A stretch of DNA of 64,000 bases from Actinomadura craniellae (GTDB lineage: Bacteria > Actinomycetota > Actinomycetes > Streptosporangiales > Streptosporangiaceae): positions 186,001 through 250,000 of the forward strand of contig NZ_QLYX01000007.1 in NCBI RefSeq assembly GCF_003289645.1. Reading direction: 5' to 3'. Each line of letters begins with the position of its first letter. The first letter of the stretch is position 1. Below, piece by piece: positions 50,187 through 58,462 of the stretch. A program made the position numbers and the translations under genes. The notes under the pieces are model-generated. The model worked only from the letters and a program-made list of their open reading frames with translations. It was not told the origin of the DNA and ran no database searches.

Positions 50187-51200
50187 CTATTGGGGTTTGT
50201 TGTAGATCACTGCGACGCCTTCGCGGGGAATGACGACGCATTCCCGGCAGGACTCGTCGGGCGTATCCCATCCGCACGGGAAAATGGCCTGGAGTAGTTT
50301 GGCGCTCGTCGGTCCGGAGTACGTTTCGTTCCAGGGAAGCCAGCCGGCCAGTTCCTGCCGACCGGTGCTCATTTCCGGCGCGTCGATCGGGTTGCTCGAA
50401 CGGTACGCATCGGTCAGGTGGTCGTGCAGGAGTTCCCACGACAGCGAGTCGATCGCGTAGTGGTCTGCGTAGTACTGGGCGGCGAGTTGCCGTGCCTGGC
50501 TGCCGGTTGCGGACAGGAAGATCTGTGGATCAAGGATTCGGAAGGTTCCGCGTAGCTCCAGCCCTGCCGCCTCCGCCGCGGCCTCGATCTCGTCCACGGT
50601 CGGATGCGGGTACTTGTGCGGGTGGTCGGACAACCGATCGACGACGAGTGACGATATCCGCTCGGTGGTGGTGCCGATGGTTCCGTCGTAGAAGACTGCG
50701 GTTCCTCCCGGCTTCAGGATCCGGTACGCCTCCCGCGCGGCGGAGGCTCTCGCGTCCGGGCTCAGGTGGTGAAAGCCATAGGCGTACAGAAGATGGTGAA
50801 CCGAGGAGTTCCGAATGATGCGGGGATCTGCCAGATCCAGGGGAACGGCGCGAAGTCCTCGCCGCAGGGCTCGTTCCACCTGGTCGATCTCGATATCAGC
50901 GGTGATGATGGCATCTGCAAAACTGCACAGCCCATACTGTTGGGCGGCGAGAGCGACCTGGCCCGATCCGCCGAGCATGTCGAACACGTCCGCGCCAGGG
51001 GCGGGGCTGACGGCGCCGAGCAGGCCCCTGATCCCGATGTTTTTGCAGTAGGGGATCGAACTGACCGACGAGGCGTAATCGCCGCCCGTCGCTGTGTCGG
51101 AGAAGTGTCCACCGCCCAGTGTCGTGAGGTACGAGTCGACGGCTTCCTGATCTTCGATCACGTACTTCTTCACTGAAGCTGGGATGCTGTTATATCGCAT
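50187..51200 (-). CDS. Class I SAM-dependent methyltransferase
   Basis: A 337-residue methyltransferase with the cofactor-binding stretch VFDMLGGSGQVALAAQQYG, an acidic second strand (IITADIEIDQVERAL), and the post-motif AYRILKPGGTAVFYDGTIG. About 60 residues precede the fold and 130 follow it, ending in a Cys-containing region (WDTPDESCRECVVIP) not typical of generic methyltransferases. The substrate is unknown; O-, N- or carboxyl-methylation of the product of the neighbouring ligases is likely. ATG at 51200 overlaps the sulfotransferase 3' end by 11 bases. Confidence 0.83.
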   Translation of the reverse strand: MRYNSIPASVKKYVIEDQEAVDSYLTTLGGGHFSDTATGGDYASSVSSIPYCKNIGIRGLLGAVSPAPGADVFDMLGGSGQVALAAQQYGLCSFADAIITADIEIDQVERALRRGLRAVPLDLADPRIIRNSSVHHLLYAYGFHHLSPDARASAAREAYRILKPGGTAVFYDGTIGTTTERISSLVVDRLSDHPHKYPHPTVDEIEAAAEAAGLELRGTFRILDPQIFLSATGSQARQLAAQYYADHYAIDSLSWELLHDHLTDAYRSSNPIDAPEMSTGRQELAGWLPWNETYSGPTSAKLLQAIFPCGWDTPDESCRECVVIPREGVAVIYNKPQ

Positions 51201-51951
51201 TATCTGCCGCTTCCTTCAACGCGACCATGCCCAGGTAGGCGTCGAGGCATTTCTCGTAGACCGCATCTACCCTCGCCGGGAGCGTGGTGGCGCTATGGTC
51301 GATCGCGTCCCTCGGCCGGAACCCGGTGCTTGCGGCCACATCATGATGCCACCTCGCCCACGGGCCCCATTCCTTCCTCATTCCCCGTTCCCAGCTGAGG
51401 GCATCGGGTAGGTAAGGTATGCCGACCCTGTCGCAATATGAGTGCACGATGTTCTCGGGCGCGTCACGCAGTTCGTCACCGTTGATTATCAGTGGCGGAT
51501 TTCCGGTGACTGCCTGCACTTCTCGGGCCAGCCGGTACTGCGCCTCGAACCCTGTTTCATCGGCTGTGAAGTCCGGCAGCAGCCGGTGCAGCGACAACAA
51601 TGCTCGGAGCGGATGGCGGATGATGAACGTATGCACGAACGGGAGTCGCGCTACCTCGGCCGTCCGCGGCGCGACATGATACGCCATGTCCCGAACGAAA
51701 ACCGCGCTCGTATCCGCCGCGTCGGTGATCTTGGAAAGAATCGACGACCATTGGGCTTCCGGGGGGCTGCCGGCCGGTAGATAACGATAGCTCGCCCGTT
51801 CGTCGCTGTAGTAGTAATACGCTGAAAAGGGCTCGGCGAAGACCGTGAAGTCGCCGCGTTCTGAGATCATGCGTTCAACCGCTGTCGATATCGAACGGGG
51901 AACCGCCCATAACGCGACGGAGGGATTAACCGACCCCTTCCTCCTCCTCAT
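51190..51951 (-). CDS. PAPS-dependent sulfotransferase family protein
   Basis: A 253-residue sulfotransferase-fold protein. The 5'-phosphosulfate loop is LWAVPRSISTAVERM at about 14-28 and the 3'-phosphate site is FIIRHPLRALLSLHRLLPD near 112-130. It would move sulfate from PAPS to a hydroxyl or amine. ATG at 51951 is seven bases behind a TACAGT -10 box, so the operon mRNA is probably leaderless; the codons after ATG are AGG-rich. It is the first gene of the sulfotransferase, methyltransferase, ATP-grasp, MurD-like operon. Confidence 0.8.
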   Translation of the reverse strand: MRRRKGSVNPSVALWAVPRSISTAVERMISERGDFTVFAEPFSAYYYYSDERASYRYLPAGSPPEAQWSSILSKITDAADTSAVFVRDMAYHVAPRTAEVARLPFVHTFIIRHPLRALLSLHRLLPDFTADETGFEAQYRLAREVQAVTGNPPLIINGDELRDAPENIVHSYCDRVGIPYLPDALSWERGMRKEWGPWARWHHDVAASTGFRPRDAIDHSATTLPARVDAVYEKCLDAYLGMVALKEAADNAI

Positions 51952-51958
51952 GGCAGGT

Positions 51959-51988
51959 ACTGTAACTCGGTAAGCTTACGATCAGCAA
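51959..51988 (-). promoter_or_regulatory. Promoter of the four-gene cassette with internal palindrome
   Basis: On the minus strand TTGCTG is 18 bases from TACAGT. The spacer holds the perfect palindrome GTAAGCTTAC (51970-51979), a good repressor site. The start codon is seven bases after the -10 box. Confidence 0.6.
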
Positions 51989-52140
51989 CCGGTACATCGC
52001 TCTACGTTACGGCATGGTCATCGCGTCTCGGACCCGCACGTTTGTTGACCGGGCTCGGCGAAGAGGCACGATCACGCCTCCCCCGCGGTAGGGCATGCGT
52101 GGGGTGTCCGCTCTGACGAATGTCGGATGGTCGCCGGTGG

Positions 52141-53742
52141 CTAGGTGGTGCGGAGGGCGGTGTGGGCGGCCGTGAGGCGTTCGGTCTCGGTGCGGGCTGC
52201 GGTGTCGCCGGAGATTGCGTCGGCCCATTGGAGCAGGCGGTGCAGGTGGGGGTCGGTGGTGGCCGTGGTGGTGGGGTGGTGGCCGACGACGACCTCTCCC
52301 CCGGTTCCGTCGATGGTGATGAGCGTGCCTTCGGGGAGGGTGCGTCCGCCGGCGTGTACGGCGGTGGCGTTGATGGTGAGGTCGGTGGCCGCGACGACGG
52401 CGGGTTTGCCCATTGTTCGGGCGATGACGGCGGCGTGGCTGGTGGGTCCGCCGCGGGCGGTGAGGACTCCCGTGGCGGCGGCCAGGCCGTGCATGTCGAG
52501 TGGGGAGGTCTGGGGGCGTACCAGGATGACCGGTCCGTCGGCGGCCATGCGGGCCGCGGCGTCGGCGGTGGTCGCCACTTTGCCGGTGGCGACGCCGGGG
52601 CAGGCGCCCAGTCCTCGGGCGAACAGGTCGGTGGTGGCGGTCGGCGCCAGTCGGGGTGTGCGGGCGTGGCGGAGGTGGTGGGGGGTGATGCGGAGCAGTG
52701 CCTGGTTGCGGTCGATGGTGTTGTCGTCGGCCAGGTCGACCGCGACGCGGATGGCGGCGCGTCCGGTGAGGCGGGCGGGTCGTGCCTGCAGGAGCCACAG
52801 CCGGCCCGATTCGTAGGTGAACTCCACGTAGCACGCGTCGCGGTAGTGCCGTTCGATGCGGTCCATGGCGTGGTGGAGGTCGGCCCACACCGTGGGCTCC
52901 CGTCGGGCCAGTTCGGTCAGGGGGTGGGTCGTGGATCGTCCGGAGACGACGTCTTCGCCTTGGCCGCCGGGTAGGAGGTCGCCGTAGGGGGCGTTCTCTC
53001 CGGTGTTGGGGTCACGGCTGAAGGCGACACCGGTGCCGCTGTGGGCGTCGCGGTTTCCGAACACCATGGCCTGGACGGTGACGGCGGTGCCGAGGTCGTG
53101 TGGGATGTCGTGCAGTTCGCGGTAGGTCGTGGCGCGTGGGGTGTCCCATGAGGAGAACACGGCTGCGATGGCCGTCTTCAGCTGCTGTGTCGCGTCGTCG
53201 GGGACGGGTTCGCCGGTTCGTTCGCGGACGAGGTTCTCGAGGTGGTGGATCGCTTGGGTGAGGCGGGTCCGGTCGGTGTCGTGTGCGGGTGCGGGGTGGG
53301 CGGGGTGCGGGCCGAGGACGGCTGAGGCGAAGCTGGACAGGAAGCGCAGGCGTGAGTCGAGCGCGAACCTGGGGTCTCCTGTTTCGGTCGCGAGTCCCGC
53401 GGTGGTCTCGGTGGTGAGCCCGAGGTTGAGGATCGTGTTCATCATGCCGGGCATCGGTGCGGGGCTACCGGAGCGGACCGCCACCGTCAGTGGCCGTTCG
53501 GGGTCGCCGAGGCGTCGCCGTGTGGTCGTTTCGAGGTCGGTGAGGGCGGCCGCCAGTTCGGCGTCGAGGGTGGTGGGGAGGTGCCCGTCGCGGAGGAAGG
53601 CCCGGCACGTTTCGGTGCTGATGATGAATCCCGGGGGTACGGGCAGGCCGAGGCGTTGCAGGGTGGTGAGGCCGTGTCCTTTGCCGCCGAGGGTGCTCGC
53701 GGTGTGTGTGTTGTCTGCCGTGAGCGGGTGGATCCAGGTCAT
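52141..53742 (-). CDS. Short pyruvate, phosphate dikinase-like protein
   Basis: A 533-residue protein with the PPDK N-terminal ATP-binding domain (LGGKGHGLTTLQRLGLPVPPGF, VAVRSGSPAPMPGMMNTILNLGL) and the swivelling phosphohistidine domain (LTARGGPTSHAAVIARTMGKPAV, with the phospho-accepting His). The PEP/pyruvate-binding TIM barrel of full-length PPDK (about 870-900 residues) is missing, and the reading frame ends cleanly. A similar short form is known as Rv1127c in Mycobacterium tuberculosis. It could transfer phosphate from ATP to an unknown acceptor or need a partner. It is divergent from a winged-helix gene, also as in mycobacteria. Confidence 0.85.
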   Translation of the reverse strand: MTWIHPLTADNTHTASTLGGKGHGLTTLQRLGLPVPPGFIISTETCRAFLRDGHLPTTLDAELAAALTDLETTTRRRLGDPERPLTVAVRSGSPAPMPGMMNTILNLGLTTETTAGLATETGDPRFALDSRLRFLSSFASAVLGPHPAHPAPAHDTDRTRLTQAIHHLENLVRERTGEPVPDDATQQLKTAIAAVFSSWDTPRATTYRELHDIPHDLGTAVTVQAMVFGNRDAHSGTGVAFSRDPNTGENAPYGDLLPGGQGEDVVSGRSTTHPLTELARREPTVWADLHHAMDRIERHYRDACYVEFTYESGRLWLLQARPARLTGRAAIRVAVDLADDNTIDRNQALLRITPHHLRHARTPRLAPTATTDLFARGLGACPGVATGKVATTADAAARMAADGPVILVRPQTSPLDMHGLAAATGVLTARGGPTSHAAVIARTMGKPAVVAATDLTINATAVHAGGRTLPEGTLITIDGTGGEVVVGHHPTTTATTDPHLHRLLQWADAISGDTAARTETERLTAAHTALRTT

Positions 53743-53759
53743 CGGTATAGCATGACGGC

Positions 53760-54386
53760 GTGCCGGACTCGTCGCGTTCGACCAGCGCTGACTTGTTGGT
53801 GTTGCATGCTCTTCGGTGCGTCGGGTTCGTCGAGCTGGCTCGTGTGGCGGAGGCGGTGGGGCTGCCCGAGGCCGATGTTGAGTCGGAGTTGATTGATCTG
53901 GCGGTGGCCGGTCTTGTCACCCGGGTTCCGGGTGCCTTCGGTGGGTGGGGTGTGACCGATGCCGGCCGGGTGGCGGATGCCGAGCGGATCTCCGTCGAGT
54001 TGGATGCGGCCGGTGCTCGGGCTGCGGTGGCCAGGGCGTTCGAGGGTTTTCTGGTGCTCAACCCGGAGTTGCTCGATCTTTGTACGGCCTGGCAGATGCG
54101 GTCCGTTGACGGTGTGGTGACGTCGAACGACCATTCTGATCCCGCTTATGACGCTCGGGTTCTGGGGCGGCTCGCGGATCTGGACCGGCGTGCCGATGTG
54201 GTGTGTGCGGACCTGTCGGCGGTGTTGTCGCGGTTCCGGCGGTATCGGGTGCGGCTGACCGATGCGCTGACGCGGGTCAGGTCCGGTGAGCTGGAGTATG
54301 TGGTGGATCATCTTTCGTCGTACCACACCGTTTGGTTCCAGTTGCATGAGGATCTGCTCGTCACTTTGGGTATTCCGCGCCACTGA
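53760..54386 (+). CDS. Winged-helix protein divergent from short PPDK
   Basis: A 208-residue protein whose first 70 residues look like a winged helix (LLVLHALRCVGFVELARVAEAVGL, ELIDLAVAGLVTRV, WGVTDAGR). The remainder is helical and contains WQMRSVDGVVTSNDHSDPAYDARV and FRRYRVRLTDALTRVRSGELEYV, without a known domain. GTG at 53760 follows TATAGC by eight bases and may be leaderless. Position and size match the Rv1126c neighbour of the mycobacterial short PPDK. A regulatory or partner role for the dikinase is plausible. Confidence 0.75.
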   Translation: MPDSSRSTSADLLVLHALRCVGFVELARVAEAVGLPEADVESELIDLAVAGLVTRVPGAFGGWGVTDAGRVADAERISVELDAAGARAAVARAFEGFLVLNPELLDLCTAWQMRSVDGVVTSNDHSDPAYDARVLGRLADLDRRADVVCADLSAVLSRFRRYRVRLTDALTRVRSGELEYVVDHLSSYHTVWFQLHEDLLVTLGIPRH

Positions 54387-54484
54387 GTCTTCCTGGTGTC
54401 TTCCTGTCGCCTGTGCGGGTGGCGGGAGGTGAAGAGCGTGTCTGGTCTGGCTGTGGTCGGCTGGTGGTGGGAAGATGCGGCGGT

Positions 54485-56257
54485 ATGTCGATCATGCAAG
54501 GGGATGAACCGGTTTCGCGGTTGGTTTCGGGGTTTCGCTCGATCTCCTTGCTCCGCCGGGGCGATGGTGCGGTCATTTATCACGCGCGGCAGGAGGAGTC
54601 CGGCGCCGAGGTCGTGTTGAAGGTGTTGCGTCGGGACGGGGTGCCGGCCGATCTGCCGTGGCCGCCGGTGCACCCGCGCATCGCGGAGGTCCTCGCCGCG
54701 GGGGTGACCACGACGGGTCGCCCGTACGTGGCGATGGAGTACTGCCCTTGGGGGTCGTACGCGGAGATCCTGGCCGAGCGTGGTCCCCTGCCGGTGGCCG
54801 AGGCGGTCGAGGTCGCTTTGGCGGTCGCGGAGGCGCTGGCGGTGGCGCATCGGGCGGGGTTGTCGCACGGCGGGGTCACCCCGGGCAATGTGCTGGGGGC
54901 CGAGCGGGGCCCGGTGCTGGTGGGTTTCCCGGTTTCCCGGGCGTTGCCGGGGCCGGGGACGGTGGATGAGCATGCCGCGCCGGAGACGGTGCGGGATGGT
55001 GCCTGGTCGCCCGCTTCGGATGTGTACGGGTTGGCGTCGACGATGTGGACGTTGCTGGCCGGGCATTCCCCGTTCGCCGATCCGGGCAGGATCACGCAGG
55101 ATCCTTTCGCGTACCGGGACCGGTTGCTGACCGAGGTCGCGCCGCCGGTGCCCCGTGGTGACGTGCCCGACGGGGTGCGGCAGGTGCTGGCCCGGGGGCT
55201 GGCCAAGAATCCCGCTGACCGGTACGCCCGCGCCGAGGACTTCACCGCAGCCCTGGCCGAGGCGGTCCCCTCGGAGCCGGGGGCCGATCAGGGCGAAGAC
55301 GCCGGTGCGGGTCTTTTGGGCTGGACGTTCTTTGACGGCGGGCCCGATGACGCCCTCGGCTTCGATGACGATCCCGAGCCCGGCTCCCCCGCCGCGGGGC
55401 CGGCTCCTGGGGCTGCGGCTGGTTCGTCGGGGGACGATCTGGTGCCGTTCGTTCCCGAACCGGGGCCCGTCCTGCCGCCGGCCGTTCTCGATCTGGAAGG
55501 GGGGTGGCTGCGGAGCTTCGATCAGCCTCTCCCCTCCCCTGCGCCGGCCGCGGAGGCCGATCCTGGCGAGGCCGTCGAAGAAGTCTCAGGCAGGGCCACT
55601 GACGCGGGCACCGATGGGGCCGCTGAGGGTGCGGGGCTCGCCGCGGAGCCGGAGCCGCCGGCGGTTGAGCAGGTGGTGGCGGGGCGGGAGGAGATCGGCG
55701 CCTGGCACACGGCCGAGGTCGGCCCGGGCGTGTCGGGCGGTCAGGAGCCGCAGGAGGTCGCGTGGCAGCCTTGGGAGCTTCCGCCTGGTCCGGCGCGCCC
55801 GCCGGAGCCGCTGCCGCGGCGGCCGCAGTCGCGGTCGCGGTTGGTCGCGGCTGCCGCGGGAGGGGTCGTGTTGGGCCTGGTCGTGGTGGGGGTGCTCGCC
55901 TGGTCTGGTGGGTCCGGTGGGCAGGAGCCGGCCGCCGCCCCTTCACCGGCCAGTTCGCCGGGGGCGGCGCGCACGGACCCGCGGCGGGCTCCGGAGGGGA
56001 TCCGGGTGGTGGACGGCCAGGTCGTCGCCACGCTGTCGTGGCGGGACCGTACCGGAGGGAAGGCACCGCACTATGTGGTGGGCGGGCCGGCCGGGCGGAC
56101 ACCGACGACTCTGGCGGAGGCGCCGGCCGGGACGGCGCGGGCGGAGGTGGCGGGGCTCAACCCGGCTGTGAATTACTGCTTCACCGTCGTGGCGGTGCTG
56201 TCGGTCGATCAGGTGGCCGCGGCCGAGCCCGTCTGCACCCGGCGTGGGACGGGGTGA
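54485..56257 (+). CDS. Membrane pseudokinase with fibronectin type III domain
   Basis: A 590-residue protein built like a bacterial receptor kinase: kinase-like domain 1-270, Pro/Glu-rich linker, membrane helix near 455-475 (LVAAAAGGVVLGLVVVGVLAW), and an extracellular fibronectin type III-like domain (about 500-590). Lys46 of the VLK motif is kept, but the HRD Asp is Gly130 (SHGGVTPGN) and the DFG Asp is Gly147 (LVGFPV), so it cannot be a normal kinase. It probably signals as a pseudokinase. ATG at 54485 or 54494. It faces the DUF58/MoxR/transglutaminase operon whose first gene also carries fibronectin domains. Confidence 0.83.
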   Translation: MSIMQGDEPVSRLVSGFRSISLLRRGDGAVIYHARQEESGAEVVLKVLRRDGVPADLPWPPVHPRIAEVLAAGVTTTGRPYVAMEYCPWGSYAEILAERGPLPVAEAVEVALAVAEALAVAHRAGLSHGGVTPGNVLGAERGPVLVGFPVSRALPGPGTVDEHAAPETVRDGAWSPASDVYGLASTMWTLLAGHSPFADPGRITQDPFAYRDRLLTEVAPPVPRGDVPDGVRQVLARGLAKNPADRYARAEDFTAALAEAVPSEPGADQGEDAGAGLLGWTFFDGGPDDALGFDDDPEPGSPAAGPAPGAAAGSSGDDLVPFVPEPGPVLPPAVLDLEGGWLRSFDQPLPSPAPAAEADPGEAVEEVSGRATDAGTDGAAEGAGLAAEPEPPAVEQVVAGREEIGAWHTAEVGPGVSGGQEPQEVAWQPWELPPGPARPPEPLPRRPQSRSRLVAAAAGGVVLGLVVVGVLAWSGGSGGQEPAAAPSPASSPGAARTDPRRAPEGIRVVDGQVVATLSWRDRTGGKAPHYVVGGPAGRTPTTLAEAPAGTARAEVAGLNPAVNYCFTVVAVLSVDQVAAAEPVCTRRGTG

Positions 56258-56365
56258 GGGGGCCGGCGGCCTGACGGGCGGCGGTGACGGGGTGGTGACG
56301 GGGCGTTCCGCGTTGCGCCGGGCCTCGGCGCGCGGACGTCGGCCTGAACCGTGCTGAGCGCCGGG

Positions 56366-58462
56366 TCACCAGAACAGGGGGCGGGGGTCCAGCCACCACA
56401 GTGCGCGTTGGGGCCAGGGGCGGGTGCGGCGGAGGGCCCGCAGATGGGTGTGGACGGCGATGATCGCGGCGTCGATCTCCTGGGGGTCCAGGGGCCGGGC
56501 CGTGGCGGGCGGGCCGAAGGCGGCGGCGGTGACGTGCGCGGCGAGGCGCTCGAGATGGGCGGGCTGGGTACGGTCCTCGGCCCGGGTGATGTCGCTGATG
56601 ATGTCGGACGCGGTGCGCCCGGCGGGCGGCTGGCGGCCGGCCAGGCGCAACCCGTCCATGAGTTCGGCCCACAATCCCAGCGCCCGTTCCTGGGCGGTGC
56701 CGCGGTGGAGGCGGCGCCGGGTGCGGCGATGCCGCAGCAACGGAATGGCGGCCGGTGACAGTACGAGGAGGGCGACGGCGGCCGGCAGCGGCGATCGGGA
56801 CCGGGAGGCGCCGTCCGGGTCCTGCCCGGGCGGCTGGGCGGGGGTGGGTGTCGGGGTGGCGGCCGCCGGGCGGGGGGCGGTCCGGGCGGGTGCGGGTGCC
56901 GCTTCGGGGCCTTGGGGGGCGGCGAGGGATCCGGTGGTGCGGCCGCCCGGGGTGACGTCGAAGGGAACCCACCCGACCCGGTCGAAGTAGATCTCTCCCC
57001 AGGCGGTGGCGTCGCCGGTGCGTATGTGGCGGGTGCCGGCGCTGTCGGGGTGGCCGGGGCGGAAGCCGACGGTGATGCGGCTGGGCAGGCCGGCGGCGCG
57101 GGCCAGGACGGCGAAGGCGCTGGCGAACTGGTCGGCGGTGCCCGCGCCGCGGCGCCCCTCCCCCGGCATGACCAGGAAGGCGGCGAGGTTGGCGTAGCCG
57201 TGGCCGCCGCGGGCGCGGACGTCCAGGTCGTAGCCGGTGCGCAGGTGGTCTGCGAGCCGGGCGGCCTGCTGGTAGGGGCTGGTGGTGCCGGCGACGATCG
57301 CGGCGATCTCCCGGATGCGGGCGGGTGCGCCGGGGGGTAGTTCGCGGTAGCGGTCGAAGGTCGGGTCGGTGGGGACCAGGGCGCGGGCGGTGTCGGCGGT
57401 GCTCCACAGCGGGACGTCCGCGGTGATGGTGTAGCGGTGGCCGGTGGCGTGTCCGTCGCGGGCGACCAGGGTGCCCGAGGTGGTGTCGTGGGCGATGGGG
57501 AGCCCGGTGATGTGGCGGGGGTGGCCGGGGGTGGGCAGCCAGGGGCCGGGGAGCTGGCGGATGGTGAGGGTGGCCTGGTGGGGGGTGGTGCGTGCCGGGG
57601 TGGGGTCGGCGGGTGGGAGGGTGTCGCCGGCGGGTAGGTAGGCGCTTTCGGGTAGCCAGGTCAGGCCGGTGAAGTCGGTCAGGGTCACCCAGCGGAGGTC
57701 GACCGGTCGGGTGGTGCGGGCGTCCAGGAGGGGCTGGTCGGGGCGGGCGGTCCAGGCGGGGAGGTAGCCCAGCGGGTTGAGGGCTTCTTGGCGGGCGCTG
57801 GGTGGGGTGGCTGCGGCGCGGGGGTCGGCTGGCCGTACTGGCCAGTCGGCCGGGACGAGCGTCCCGCCGAGGAGGGCGGCGCCGGCCAGGGCGGCGGCGG
57901 TGGCCAGGGTGCGTGGGCCGGTGTCGCCGAGGAGGGCGGTGCCGGCGGCGACCAGGACGGCGACGGCGGAGTACGCCGGTGGTGCGTCCGGGCCGGCCAG
58001 GACGAGGGCGCCGGCCAGCAGCAGGACGGGTGGGAGCAGGGCCAGTAGGGGGCGGTGGGCGTGGAGGGCCAGGGTCGCGGCGGCGCCGGCCAGCCAGGTG
58101 CCGGCCAGGGGCAGGGTGAGGGTGTCGACGGTGGTGGGGACGGGCGGAGTGGTGGTGAGCACCCGGGCGCCCGAGTGCACGAGCGCGTCGATGGCGGCGG
58201 CCAGGGTCCCGGGAGCTGCGGGGGCCTGCCCGGGACGCCAGCCGGCGAGGGCCACGACGGCGGCCAGGACCAGTGGCAGCCCGGCCAGCAGGGCGGCGGT
58301 CGGTGGGAGGCGGCGCACCAGGGCTTTGGTGGCGGCGACCGCTGTTGTGGCGGTGACGCCCAGCAGGGCGAGTAGGACGGCCGGGTCGGTGTAGCCGGGG
58401 GCGAAGGCCAGTGCGGGGGCGGTGGTGGCTGCGGCGAGGAGAAGGGCGGGGCGGGCGGTCAC
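56366..58462 (-). CDS. Transglutaminase-fold membrane protein lacking catalytic residues
   Basis: A 698-residue TgpA/DUF3488-like protein. About six helices lie in 1-205, an extracytoplasmic transglutaminase-like domain covers about 375-510, a helix near 555-575 and a cytoplasmic tail follow. The core pattern is aligned, but the catalytic Cys is Ala443 (GTADQFASAF) and the His is Thr486 (DATAWGEIYF); only Asp502 remains. It is therefore expected to be enzymatically dead. GTG at 58462 overlaps the stop of the DUF58 gene. It is the last gene of a moxR-DUF58-tgpA operon. Confidence 0.83.
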   Translation of the reverse strand: MTARPALLLAAATTAPALAFAPGYTDPAVLLALLGVTATTAVAATKALVRRLPPTAALLAGLPLVLAAVVALAGWRPGQAPAAPGTLAAAIDALVHSGARVLTTTPPVPTTVDTLTLPLAGTWLAGAAATLALHAHRPLLALLPPVLLLAGALVLAGPDAPPAYSAVAVLVAAGTALLGDTGPRTLATAAALAGAALLGGTLVPADWPVRPADPRAAATPPSARQEALNPLGYLPAWTARPDQPLLDARTTRPVDLRWVTLTDFTGLTWLPESAYLPAGDTLPPADPTPARTTPHQATLTIRQLPGPWLPTPGHPRHITGLPIAHDTTSGTLVARDGHATGHRYTITADVPLWSTADTARALVPTDPTFDRYRELPPGAPARIREIAAIVAGTTSPYQQAARLADHLRTGYDLDVRARGGHGYANLAAFLVMPGEGRRGAGTADQFASAFAVLARAAGLPSRITVGFRPGHPDSAGTRHIRTGDATAWGEIYFDRVGWVPFDVTPGGRTTGSLAAPQGPEAAPAPARTAPRPAAATPTPTPAQPPGQDPDGASRSRSPLPAAVALLVLSPAAIPLLRHRRTRRRLHRGTAQERALGLWAELMDGLRLAGRQPPAGRTASDIISDITRAEDRTQPAHLERLAAHVTAAAFGPPATARPLDPQEIDAAIIAVHTHLRALRRTRPWPQRALWWLDPRPLFW

